From NCBI GenBank assembly GCA_963969495.1, contig OZ018317.1, forward strand, positions 224,856,099 through 224,920,098: 64,000 bases of DNA, given 5' to 3'. The DNA is from Ceratothoa steindachneri (lineage: Eukaryota > Arthropoda > Malacostraca > Isopoda > Cymothoidae). Both the position numbers and the translations under genes were made by a program. Under the pieces are notes generated by a model. It worked only from the letters and a program-made list of their open reading frames with translations. It had not been told where the DNA came from and ran no database searches. This document shows positions 36,237 through 47,259 of the stretch, piece by piece (position 1 is the first letter of the stretch; each line of letters opens with the position of its first letter).

Positions 36237-36604
36237 GACTGCGGACTGCTTTGTCTGCTTTATCAAGTTGACTCCCGCTTTGACAGCAATCTTCAAAAAT
36301 TTAAGAAAGTGAATTTTTAGCAAGATAGTGAATAGAGTGATTAAATTGTTGATAGTAGCGCGAACGTTTGTTCGTCGACTGATTCGTAAGTGGACCACTG
36401 GCTATCGTTGTTCGACGACAGTGTGGGGACGGATCTTCGCTCCTACGTGGATTATTGTATTGAGGTAAAGTGATAATTTTATTTTGGACATTGGCCCTCT
36501 GATCTCCTCCACCTCTTTCTCCCTCACCACTTTCCTATACAGGTGTTTTTCCATATTCTTTCCCCCATGTGTAAACACACAGAGAGAGTTGGGATGAATA
36601 AAAA
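36237..36604 (+). other. Probable 5' leader of LINE A1
   Basis: Non-coding sequence directly before ORF1 of A1. No other copy of this leader is in the window, so the start of the element cannot be placed. Confidence 0.35.
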
Positions 36605-38141
36605 ATGAGAGAAACCCTTCGAATAACTCTTCGGGTCCTCTCGGAGGGCCCGAAGCCGGATAGAGGTACGGTTTTCGAAAAAATATATACGAATATCAAA
36701 ATTGCACTGGTTCGACTCATAGACATCCCGAATGGTTACTCTGCCATTTGTGCAAGGGAGGCTGAATGCGAGGCCTTAACCTCAAGCAAGGCAGTTGAAT
36801 GCCTAAAAACGATAAACCTGATACCACACACACCACCCCAAATAAAGACACACCGTAGTGTCATCTGCAGGCGCCTCGACTCTTGGGTTGGAAGCCACTC
36901 AGCAGAAGACATTAAAAACGAACTTTAAAGGAACCACCCTTGAGCGAAAGTTGCTGAGGTTTTAAAATTTAAAACGTACACGCACGTCTTCAAGGTTGTA
37001 TTCGAGGATACGGTTATGGCGCAAAAAGCAAAAGAACTAGGCTTACTGTTGTTCAGTGTTAGAGTCGGCTCGGATCAAATGTGCTTCAGGTGCTATAAAT
37101 ACGGCAAGCATTCCACCTCAAGCTGTCCTGAGAAAAAAGACCTAACCTTTGTTCCATATGTGCAGGTCGCAACCATTTTTGGCGCGACTGCAAGAGTACA
37201 TCACCAAAATGCTTGAACTTTGAAGGCCCCCACCGGACTATGTCCATGGCATGCCCGATCAGGAAATCAGAAATCCTCAAGGAAACAAAGTTACGACGTG
37301 AAACAGAGGAGAAAAAGGTGAATTCAACATACGCCAAAGTCGCAAAAGCCGCTATTGCCGAAACGAATAACCAAAGAACCTATTTGCACATCGAAAACGA
37401 GCACTCCACAAAAATTATGTGCTGCTTTTTTCATGCTCACATAGCAAACATCATACGCCCAGGAACATTCGCAACCGAGGTCAATCGTATGCTTGTAAAG
37501 AACGGCTTACAGGAGATGTGGTTCCCCGACAACCCGCCGTCAGAGGAGGTTATGCGCATAAGTGTAGCCCCTCAGTGCCCAGAACCATGCCAGAAGGTAC
37601 CCACCCCACAGAACACAGCCATCACACGCGACCCACGACTCAACAAAAACAAACATACTCCACAGACAGAAAAACAAGCGCCACTTACACCCAAAAAGAC
37701 TGACACAACTACATCCAAAACACACGAGAAATCACCAACAAAGGAAGCAGTGCGACCGAAAGAGACCAGGTCTCCGAGGTCGAGAAAAATCTCAAAATCA
37801 CGTGGCCCAAGGTCAACCTACTCATCTCGAGGCAGAGAGACCCAGTTGAAATACCACTTGAGAGGTTTCAATTTAAAACTATATGCCCCCGAATCGGCCC
37901 CTTTCCCCTCAGAAATCGAGTCTCACGAAGTGTCTGAAGGTCTTAAAACCGGAAGATACAAATAGAATGCTCCGATTTGGTACCGGAACGGCAAGTTGAG
38001 GAGGCTCTCTCGAGGAACATGGTAAAACTGACCACTGACTGCTTTCATACAATCACAGATACAGAATTCAGAAAAAAACTAAACGGCAGGGAGCGCACCC
38101 CGCCCAGTACACCACATGGGGCTAAAGTGGACCACGAATAA
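36605..38141 (+). pseudogene. ORF1 (gag-like) of A1
   Basis: Three frames joined by frameshifts: 36,605-36,928; 37,016-37,216; 37,213-37,965, with readable sequence to a TAA near 38,141. Zinc knuckles are CFRCYKYGKHSTSSC (37,080), CSICAGRNHFWRDC in a shifted frame (37,150-37,195), and CLNFEGPHRTMSMAC (37,211), whose second Cys reads Phe. A conserved module CCFFHAHIANI..PGTFATEVNRML..MWFPDNPPS follows, and a Lys/Ser/Pro-rich tail ends the protein. The role expected is RNA binding in the retrotransposition particle. Disabled by at least two frameshifts. Confidence 0.75.
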
Positions 38142-38188
38142 GCGCCCACTTTAATCCCATACATATAAAAAACCATACGTTACACAAA

Positions 38189-39897
38189 ATGACTGACAGA
38201 CTAACAATAATACAGATGAATGTCGATGGGTGGGACGGAAAAGGTTCCATCTACGGCAACATCTTGCGACAAAATGACCCTGACATAATACTCATTAATG
38301 AACACGGAATGACCTCTCATAAAGAGATACAAAATTTTCAATACGACGTCATCAGCAAAAATCACAGCCAGGAGCGGTATGACGGCTGCGCAATAGCCGT
38401 CAAAAAAGGTTTAAAATACAAAAGACTACCCGACTTAGATGAATCTTACCTTGCCATTGAGGTAGGCACTACCCTGGGGGTCTAGTCGTGGCCACGGAGT
38501 ACCACCTCCCAAGACGCGGCTATGTACCCTTGCACAACCTTCTACAGATCCTCAGCCATAAGAGAAACGTAATCTTTGCTGGAGATCTGAATGCAAGATG
38601 TGCAGCATCAGGGTATACCTCCTTCAACAATGCGGGTAGAAACATTGAGGTAATACTAGACAGACGCTACGCGACAAGAATTGGACCCAAATTCCCGACA
38701 TTTATTACAGGAAATGCAGCAACGAAGCCTGATATTGTTTTAACCAGTATCAGGTTTCCATACAACTATTACATTGAACCAGGCCCCATTATTCCAAGCG
38801 ATCACCAGGCAGTTAAAATCACAATTGGTGTAAACCCTATTCAACTAGAAATCCCAGAACGCAAAAGCTATAAGCAGGCGGACTGGGAAAGATATAGAAA
38901 CTACCTTCTAAATTATATCCAAGACCCTTTAATTGATGCAAATTTAGAAGAAATAGATGAAGAGCTGGATAAAATCACTGACCTCCTTATAAAAGCAGAT
39001 AAAATTAGCATTCCCCGCATTAAGTATAAAACCCTTCCAGCTCCTATTTGGACCCCTCCCATGAAAGCCCTGGCCCAAGAGTATAAAGACCTGTCCAATG
39101 TAATAGCGCTGATAGGCCCCAACCACAATGTCCATAGACGAATGAGACAGATAAAAGACGAACTCCAGACACTCATTACAGACCAACAAATACAGGTATG
39201 GGACAGACTAATTGAGGGACTTGACATAGAGAGAGACTCACGGACTTTTTGGCAGACGTACAGACGCTTAAAAGGACAACCCCCTTAGAAGAAATGGAAG
39301 ATTTCGACCAATGCCCCAAAATTCAAAATAATTCCCATGTTTCGCAAGACCTTCAATGATATACGGGTAGAGGGGGAGAGAATCCCCTACTGCTCGGAAG
39401 GGACGGTCCTGGGGCTCAAAATCACCACAGGGGGATACAAGTGTCATATCGGGCGGACAGTCGCGAATAGCAAGAGAGATTTGAGGGAGTTTTATAGGTT
39501 CATTGACCTAACTCACTCAAATAAACTCAAGATATTCAATGCGTGCATTCGCTCGAGACTCTTGTACCCCATGGTGCCGTTGAATGCGTGTGCCTGGACC
39601 CACATTGCGAAACTACAAACCATCCAGAACAAGGCGATTTTACTCATTACAAACACCCGAAGAAGAGAACACAAAAAACAGAGGGAGCTCCACGCCTCGG
39701 TTGGATTATCTCCGATCAACGTGGCGCTCCACGAGAGAGCTAAGAGGATATGGCAAGCCATTGGTGCCCACTTGACCCCTGAGTTTTCTCGTACACACCT
39801 AGACATCGAGGCCGACAGACAGATAAGACCATTTAAAAGTAGTAAATTACAGTCTGACAGTGACGTGACTCCCCAATATACACTACGTGTTCGACAA
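38189..39897 (+). pseudogene. ORF2 of A1: endonuclease joined to C-terminal domain, RT core deleted
   Basis: Starts MTDRLTIIQMNVDGW. Endonuclease motifs are intact: QMNV, LINEHGM, FAGDLNARC and PSDHQ; one frameshift occurs near 38,485. The frame 38,488-39,288 ends at RLKGQPP and a TAG. The next frame begins KKWKISTNAPKFKIIP (about 39,290), which in copy B1 lies just after the YADD box. About 400 codons that would hold every RT catalytic motif are therefore absent. The remaining C-terminal part, with FNACIRSRLLYP and a Cys/His-free tail, ends at 39,897. A cut-only protein is conceivable but retrotransposition is not. Confidence 0.8.
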
Positions 39898-39980
39898 TAG
39901 ACGAGACTCAACTAACCAGTGTAATGTGAAAGTTTTTTAATTAAAATTCAACTCACTAAAATCAAATATACTTAATTATT

Positions 39981-40395
39981 AATAATTAAAGCTAAAAATG
40001 ATCAAAATCAACCTAAAACTTTTTCCAAAACCCAAAGCGGGATGTAAAAACCCCGTCTCTAATAAAGGCTTGAATGCCCAAAAATAAATACTCATCATCA
40101 AGATGAAAACCCCTAATCAAATTAGCTATGCTGATTTGATTAAATAAACTATAAATCCTATAGTTTATAACTAAAAGATATATCATAAATACAACAAACA
40201 GAGCTACCCTTTCACCAGGGATCTTTTTATTCTGTCTTCCACACATCATCTATTCTTTAAACTCACTTCTTAACCACTCTACTCTCTGACTATTTTCTCT
40301 CTACTCTATCTAATTTCATCTCTTATTATGTCCAATTTTCGGGCCAGCGTTTTGTTCCTCCCTTAAGACCAGCAGCACATCTCGCGTCCTTATAA
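39981..40395. other. AT-rich spacer between LINEs A1 and A2
   Basis: Contains a small palindrome AATCAAATTAGC..GCTGATTTGATT near 40,116-40,142. Otherwise nothing recognised. Confidence 0.45.
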
Positions 40396-41568
40396 CTCCT
40401 CTGCCATGAAATTGAAGCTGGTCAAACTTGGGCGAAAGTCGAAGAGGTGTATAACTTCAAAAATCGTGAAGGAGGTGACTATTATCATCTGTTTAAAGCC
40501 AACTTCCAAACCTCTGAGATGGCCGCTAAGGCAGCTGAAGCTGGTCTGGTCTTATTCTATACGAAGATTTCTGCATCATGTATAGAGAGAGAAACCTTTG
40601 TGTCGGTTCAGGTGTGTTTCTCCTGCTATGCCCTGGAGCAGCACGCCACTAAAGACTATACCTTTCGTGGAAAGGTTTGTAGCGAATGCGCCGGAGATGG
40701 CCACACCTGGCGTGAGTGTACAAGCGGGACTGTCAAAAAATGCCTAAACTGCAGTGGCCCACATCGTACCCTGTCGATGTCGTGTCCCTTGAAGAAGACA
40801 CTGGTCACCGACAAAAAGAAGAATATACAGGAGGAAAAGCACCGCAGGGCAACGACTTCCTACGCACAGACAGCCCAGAGTCAGGAGAAGGAGAAGACCC
40901 TCTTACAATTAGATCCCTTGATGAATTTGGACCTTGTGATGTGTGTCATACACGCTCACTTTGTGAACATCGCAAAACCAGGAAGTTATGCCACAGAGTT
41001 GAACCGCATGTTAACTCAGAATGGGATGAAACCGATGTGGTTTCCGGACAATCCCCCCTCAACCGAGCTATACCAGACCCAAACAGGAATTAGGCCTACA
41101 GCTGAAGCAAGAAGACGTTCGAAATCTCGGGATCCGAGACTCAACAAGCCCAGTACACCAGACACCCCTACAATAATGGAGACAGACCAACCTTCTCAAA
41201 AGGATGCTGATTCCCAGAGGACGACCCAAAGAACTAGGAGCCCCAAGAAGACCAAACAACCCTCCCTAGTTTACAAATATACCGATATAAATCTACGTAT
41301 ATATGCCTCCCTTTCTGCCCCTTTCCCAAGATCGGCGAAGATCAAAGACATTGTAGATGGGATGATCAAGAACAAGTACAAATGGGACTATGATTTTGAC
41401 ATCAGCGAGGAAGAGATGAATTCGGCACTCAGACAAGGCAGAATTGAGATCTGTGGCGAATCATGTCTTAACCTTTCCCATGATCAATTCAAAAAGAAGA
41501 GATCTGCTAGAGTGAGGTCGCCCACACAGGCGGAGCCAGCTAAAGTGTCGAATCTTCACGGGGAGTAA
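40396..41568 (+). CDS. ORF1 (gag-like) of A2, 5'-truncated, open
   Basis: Uninterrupted frame of about 390 codons, no ATG near its beginning. It carries VCFSCYALEQHATKDY (first knuckle, last Cys replaced by Tyr), CSECAGDGHTWREC and CLNCSGPHRTLSMSC, two intact CX2C..H..C knuckles. Then comes the module MCVIHAHFVNIAKPGSYATEL..MWFPDNPPS, which is shared with A1. A charged linker (KSRDPRLNKP) and a C-terminal EEEMNSALRQGR region follow. The stop TAA is followed after one base by the ORF2 ATG (TAATATG), consistent with termination-coupled reinitiation. The protein would be expected to bind element RNA. Confidence 0.75.
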   Translation, partial: LLCHEIEAGQTWAKVEEVYNFKNREGGDYYHLFKANFQTSEMAAKAAEAGLVLFYTKISASCIERETFVSVQVCFSCYALEQHATKDYTFRGKVCSECAGDGHTWRECTSGTVKKCLNCSGPHRTLSMSCPLKKTLVTDKKKNIQEEKHRRATTSYAQTAQSQEKEKTLLQLDPLMNLDLVMCVIHAHFVNIAKPGSYATELNRMLTQNGMKPMWFPDNPPSTELYQTQTGIRPTAEARRRSKSRDPRLNKPSTPDTPTIMETDQPSQKDADSQRTTQRTRSPKKTKQPSLVYKYTDINLRIYASLSAPFPRSAKIKDIVDGMIKNKYKWDYDFDISEEEMNSALRQGRIEICGESCLNLSHDQFKKKRSARVRSPTQAEPAKVSNLHGE

Positions 41569-41569
41569 T

Positions 41570-43666
41570 ATGGACAATATGACTAAATACATCAACAAGC
41601 TAAAGATCTTTTCTCTTAATGTTAATGGCTGGATGGGAAAAAGATTCGTCTACTGCAATATAATCCGTGAGGTAGACCCAAATATCGTCCTTATTTCCGA
41701 ACACGGACTTAACCCAGAAACAGCCCCTTTGAACTGTATAACTATACCGCCATCACGGCTAGTCACTCTAACGAGAGATATGACGCCGTCGCCCTTGCAG
41801 TTCGAAAGGGCATCTAATTTAAAGAGATAAGCGACCTAGAAGAATCATATTAAGCGGTAAAAGTTAGTACGCTTGTCGACGATTTAGTTATTTCAGTAGG
41901 GTACCAGCCACCAAGGAGATCGTATTTGCCCATACCCAATTTCTTACGCCTCTTTAGAAGAAACTGCTCTGTGATTCTCATCGGTGACCTAAATGCTCGC
42001 TGCATGGACGCTGGCTATACCACGGCATTCGATGGGCCAGGTAACTCCCTGAGGCTTCTTATAGAACGCGGCGTGGTAAACAGAGCAGGTCCAGATTTCG
42101 CTACCTACTTGACGAGGAGGTCGTCAACTCCCCATGACATAGTACTGACGAATAACGGATTTGCGCTGAACCAAAATACCGTCCCTGGCCCTTATTCTCC
42201 CTCTGACCATCTTAGCATGATCACTACAATCTCGATCTCACCTATCCAGGTCAGAGTCCCCTCCCGTAGATGCTTGCCTAAGGCTGACTGGCTCGAGTAT
42301 AAGAGAGTCCTCCAAGATTTTCGGCTAGAACCCTTGAAAAGGTCTACCCTCGAAGACTTAGATCGGTACTTCGAGGACCTCACCACCAAGATCACGGAAG
42401 CAGATAGAGTAGCAATCCCGAGGGTTGAATATAAGACTCTCCCTTCTCCACGATGGAATAAGGAGATTACATCAAGGAAAGACCGACTGGAGGAGCTTAT
42501 TGCAGAAATAAATTAGAATGGGAACACGGCGGCGCGATACCGTGAACTTCGAGACCTGCGCATGAAAATAAAATATTTCATCAGCGAGGAGTCTAAGGCA
42601 ATCTGGGGTGGCATGATTGATAAGATGGATATAGAAATCGACCACAGAAAATTTTGGTTTCAGATTAAAAGATTAAGTGGCACTCAGCAAAGTAAGTCCA
42701 ATATTACTATCACGGCTGAGGGGAGAACTATCACCGAGGACCGAAATATAGAATTCCACTTCAGAGAGCACTGGGAGAGAAAGTTCGATATAACAGGAGA
42801 AGAAAATTACGATTTTGACTGGGAATACGAGGAAAGAGTCTTGTCAAACCTGGAAGAGCGCGGATTATCCATAACACCATACCACTTCGTCGATCACATC
42901 CGACGAGCAGAAGCCGAGGGAGAACCGTTGACCCTTCAAGAATTCAAGACGGCCTTAAAGAACTTTAAGCAGAGGGCCCCTGGTATATCAGGTATTACCA
43001 AGGCGCATTTAGTGAATGTCCCTCCAAACATCAATGAAGCCTTACTAAGTCTCTTCAATGCCTGTTTGAACGTTGGCTACTTTCAAGATCTACTCAAAAG
43101 GGCCAGAATGATCTTCATCTTGAAACCAGGGAAATCAAAAAAGGAAGTCAAAAGTTACAGGCCCATCTCCATTCTAGAATTCATTGGAAAACTTTGGGAG
43201 AAACTTCTTAACGACAGACTGAGGAATCTTCTAGTAATTAGGGGTGGCTACAACAGACAACAACATGGATTCCGTAGTCACCTCGGTACGGAAACTGCCC
43301 TTGCTCTCATGACAGAGTACATTGCGAATGCGAAGGCCGAAAATAGTAGGGTGGACGTTGTACTCGGAGACGTGGCCTCTGCATTTGACAAGGTTTGGGT
43401 ACCTGGATTGAAGTTCAAGTTATGTAACCTCAAGATGGAAACCAATATCACCAGGATCCTCTGTGATTACTTAGAGGATAGGGAGGCAACCATAAAAATT
43501 AATGATTACGAAGGGCAACCCTTTTCGTTAAACGCAGGAGTGCCTCAAGGAGGATGTCTGAGCCCGATGCTGTATACCATCTACACGAGCGACCTCCCTT
43601 TTCCTACTCAGGATTACGCTGTATATGTTCAGTTAGCCGAGGACATTGCACAAATTATAACTAATA
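41570..43666 (+). pseudogene. ORF2 of A2: endonuclease and RT up to the catalytic box
   Basis: Starts MDNMTKYINKLKIFSLNVNGW. The endonuclease shows SLNVNGW, LISEHGL, LIGDLNARC and PSDHLS. The frame is broken around 41,830-41,920 by stops (GI*FKEI and SY*AVKV) and by a TAG near 42,516. The RT part (42,562 onward) has FKQRAPGISGITKAHL, ARMIFILKPGKSKKEVKSYRPISILEFIGKL, QHGFRSHLGTETAL, VASAFDKVW and AGVPQGGCLSPMLY. The catalytic box reads QLAEDIAQ instead of QYADD.., so it is very probably dead even apart from the stops. At about 43,666 A2 sequence ends and family B begins in another frame. Confidence 0.8.
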
Positions 43667-44819
43667 GGAATTTGGCCGGAAACTTTTTGAGAAGATCCTC
43701 AACGGGAGACTGGTGTCTCACCTGGAAGAAAACTCCCTCTACAACCCATGTAAATTCGGGTTTAGAAAGAAGCGAAGTACGGAAATGACAATCAATGTCA
43801 TAACGGAAAAGCTTTCCCAAGCTAAACGGGACAGGAGTTATGTGGATATAGTGTGTCGGGATGTGTCAAAGGCGTTTGATAAGGTCTGGCGGCGGGGCAT
43901 GCAGTATAAGATCTTACGGCTGGGTCTAAGTGAAAACTAAGAAAGAACTCTATGTGACTATGTCATGGAGAGAGCGGTGTATGTCAGTCTAGGGTGCACG
44001 GACGGACCAAAGTTTCCGCTCACTGCGGGCCTCCCGCAGGGGGGGGGGTTGTCTGTCCCCCACCCTTTACTCGATATACACCGCGGATGTCCCAGCCCCT
44101 GTGTACCCCTCTTACCTCAATATTCAGTACGCCGATGATTTCAGCCAGATAATCGTATCTCCATGGAGGAATGCGCCGTGGCAAGCTCGCATGACGCGAT
44201 GGAAATCGCGAACCTGAAAAACTACTAGGCTCAGTGGAAGATAAGAACAAACCAAGAGAAATTCAAGGTGGTCCCTATTGGACGCACCTTAAAGGCAGAC
44301 GTGCGTGTGGGGGATACGCGATGCCCCTACACCAACAAATGCAATGTACTCCGTATGAAAATCACCTCTACCGGGTACAAGAAGCACGTCGAAGAAAGAA
44401 TTTCTCGAGCCTCGGCCGCTGTCAGAACTCTATATACATTTAGAAATCTACGTAAAAGCAACAAGATGATCTACAATGCCCTTGTAAGATCTACGTTTCT
44501 TTAATCCGCCTCCACCCTCTCATGTGTCTCAAAAACACAAAAGAGGTGACTTCAAGTAGTGCAAAATAAATGCATGTACTTAATCACGGGTACACACAGG
44601 CAAGAAAGAAGACGGCAAGAAGATCTGCACAGAAAGGCGGGGATAATTCTCATTAACAAAGTCATAGAAGAACCGACCCGGAAAATGCAGGATCTGGTTA
44701 ATCGGGAACTGAGTGATGAAATCACCCAGATGATTAACCAGAACAGAAGAGCTGACTGTCGCGCACGATTTCCCAGCTCCGCCAATGGGATGTATTACCT
44801 AAAAAACATCAAAGAATAA
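43667..44819 (+). pseudogene. ORF2 of B2: RT fragment and C-terminal domain
   Basis: Reads from EFGRKLFEKILNG through KFGFRKKRSTE and VSKAFDKVWRRGMQYKI to the TAA at 43,938-43,940. After the G10 run (44,039-44,048) the frame shifts. IQYADDFSQII near 44,125 keeps the catalytic YADD that B1 has lost. C-terminal frames (44,268-44,504 and 44,559-44,819) match B1 with a few changes. It lacks the endonuclease and the first RT motifs, so it is non-functional. Confidence 0.8.
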
Positions 44820-45290
44820 GAAAAACGAACTTGACAAATGAACCCACAACTAAGAAAAATCACCGATAAAGACAACTGCAAATCAAGACAATAATTTCGA
44901 CAATAATCACCAGCTTGAAGAAACAAGAACACAAAAAATACCAAAACATTAAGCACGCAGTTAAATGTATTAAAAAAACACATACAAAATAAGCAATGCA
45001 TAACATACACCAAATAAACTAAAAATTATTAAGAAAAATGGTTTGAACGCCATAAATAATTATTTATAATTATTACAAATCTACAGTAACAACAAAGAAT
45101 ACACGCAACCAATAAAATAATAAAAGTGATAGGTCTGATCACCAGACTCTAGGCATCTCTTTGCACCCTACCACACTTCTTTCTCTTTTCTCCGATTGTC
45201 TATTTTCTCTATCTACCCACACACCTTATCGTCCTCCCTTACATGCACCCACTTTAACTGAATCAGAATCAGAATCAGAATCAGTTAAAA
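44820..45290 (+). other. 3' untranslated region of LINE B2 with GAATCA tail
   Basis: About 470 bp, nearly identical to 33,063-33,535 in inverse orientation. The end CTTTAACTGAATCAGAATCAG marks the terminus and gives this family a hexamer-repeat tail. Confidence 0.8.
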
Positions 45291-45345
45291 TTAATAACGC
45301 TGCCACAGCTGTGGACTTCAATAGAACCTGCATACAACATGGCCT
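45291..45345 (+). mobile_element. Penelope-type terminal repeat fragment
   Basis: AATTAATAACGCTGCCAC..GTGGACTTCAATAGAACCTGCATA matches the reverse complement of 26,267-26,320. As there, a (TA)n array follows within a few bases. The hammerhead part is missing because B2 ends at this point. Confidence 0.65.
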
Positions 45346-45350
45346 TTTAC

Positions 45351-45353
<3 letters not shown>

Positions 45354-45428
<75 letters not shown>
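45354..45428. repeat. (TA)n microsatellite
   Basis: About 37 TA units. Confidence 0.95.
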
Positions 45429-45432
<4 letters not shown>

Positions 45433-47055
45433 TGTATTTGGTTTGTCATACTTCACAAATCTATAATTCGGCTGTTATAAAACTGAAAATATCCGCCATT
45501 TTTCCGTTTGGTTTCTGTTTGTTTCGCTTCGCTTTGCCGTATAATTGTCATCCGAATTCATTCCTATTTTTGTCTCCCGATTTCGTTCATTTCAAGATTG
45601 GAGTTGTTTATCGTCTCTTTTTGCTCCGCTCATCTTTTTTTTTTTTGCTCTCAAGTGTTTTGAACGGGTCGAAAATAGTATTTGAAAAAGCAAAACAAAA
45701 ACGAACTGAGTGTTATCGGACCTTTTTTGGGGGGGTAAATCTGATTGTGATTGAGTTTGCCAAAAAGAAAACATCTTTGGCGCCGCACAACGCTCAGATT
45801 TCAGGATCTATTCCAATGAATCTGATCTTGAAGACAAAGAATTATCAGGTAAATGATTCGCTTAGTTTAGATACTTTTATGACAGTTTATTTCTTACCTA
45901 AAAGTAAAGTCGGTTAAGTTAGGAGGGTTTGGTTATTTAAGAGCTGTTTAGGAGGGTTAGGTTAGGTTTCTCTCGGAATTTTAGATCACATTCATTTATA
46001 GCACCTTAAAATACGTAGGAAAAGACTTTTTCTGTGAAAGCGCTTATGGCCCTAATATTCCTTATCACATTATCCTTATTAATTCTAATATAAAGGACCA
46101 GAAGAAAGGAACAAGGAAACCTATGACCTGCTCAATAATAAGGTCTTACCTGAATATACACTCCCTCCATCTTCTGGCCCCCTGCCAATTGAGTTCTTGT
46201 ATTTTTTGGGGGGTCACTCATACCCAAATATCTCGACATGGTTTAATAGTGTCCCCTCTGATGGTACTCATCCACATGCCCCTAGCGCTAAACCATGAGG
46301 AGTTCTTTGATCGCTGGTCGGTGTCAAGTACTACCCGAAAGCTTCTCCCCTAGTGATTGTCATTCTGATCTTTATGTGTATACTCGACACCTTCTGCATA
46401 TCATTATCCGATCGGAGATCTTAGCCACAATGGACGGATGGTGCTCCGAGAACTGAATTTTATGTTGAACCGGCCTCATATATGAGTAAAGGCAGAGATT
46501 TAATTTTTAAGTTCTATTTATGACTGACAATTAAAGGCGCCATTTTGAGTGTCCACTAAGATTAGAGTGTCTAGGAAGGAGAGACAAAATAAAGAGAAAG
46601 GAACAAAAAGTAAAGGTAAAACAAATGAATAACTATAACGAAGGTACCTGAAGCAAATTCATGAATGGTATGCTTCGTCAATCCTAACGCTGGAGCGGGC
46701 TATTTATAAACTAGAAGGAGATTGAGATTTCCTTGTGAGGATATGGATTGATTGAGGATCCAAGACTTTTTAGATAGAGAAAAGCCGCAGGAAGGAAAGA
46801 GTTGAGCTACAACGCCTTTTGGAGCAAAGCTGACCCTAGCACAACGGCGTGTGCGCGATGGTGGATGATGGATTTCTGCCATTCGATTGAATTTGAAAAC
46901 ATATGTTGTCTTTTAAAAAAAAAGCGCACTTATCAAAAAATCAAGGATAAATTCATAATTTACTTCATATAATCGACCATAAGTGTTCGGGAACAGTATT
47001 GACTTGTCTTACGCGAATAAAAAGTATCACAAAGTCTAGATTTTCGTAGAAAACA
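45429..47055. other. Unassigned region, 1.6 kb
   Basis: A frame reaching to 45,917 is an extension of the TA array without domains. Short AGGTTAGG words occur near 45,950-45,965. No gene recognised. Confidence 0.4.
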
Positions 47056-47259
47056 GAAGTGTCAACGCTATCTGTGAGTGTAATGTGCGATTTTCTTGAA
47101 TAAAGTTTTAGATAGTATATATTAAAGTAGTGCCTTTTGTTACTATTTCAGAATGCTATAATGGATAATATATATTTTTTTTCCCGATTATATGATTATA
47201 AGATGTGAGAGACAGCAAAGACCGTGTGGTCCACTTCTGGGCCAGCTCTTCTTTAAACT

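Larger units (their letters stand above)
36605..39980 (+). mobile_element. Family A LINE, copy A1, with internal deletion of the RT core
   Basis: ORF1 (36,605-38,141) and ORF2 (38,189-39,897) on the plus strand. ORF2 passes directly from the endonuclease-RT linker to the region downstream of YADD; all RT fingers and palm motifs are missing. The 3' end lies somewhere after 39,900. A second family A copy follows head to tail at 40.4 kb. Confidence 0.8.
40396..43666 (+). mobile_element. Family A LINE, copy A2, truncated at both ends
   Basis: ORF1 is open but begins internally (5' truncation near 40,396). ORF2 runs to just after its catalytic box and then passes into family B sequence at about 43,666. 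Protein order matches A1. Confidence 0.8.
43667..45290 (+). mobile_element. Family B LINE, copy B2, 5'-truncated, fused to A2
   Basis: Begins at AATTTGGCCGGAAACTT, matching B1 near 34,700, and continues nearly identical to B1 through the 3' untranslated region. It ends in four GAATCA-type units (about 45,260-45,286). It carries the same premature stop and the same ten-G run as B1. Confidence 0.85.
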
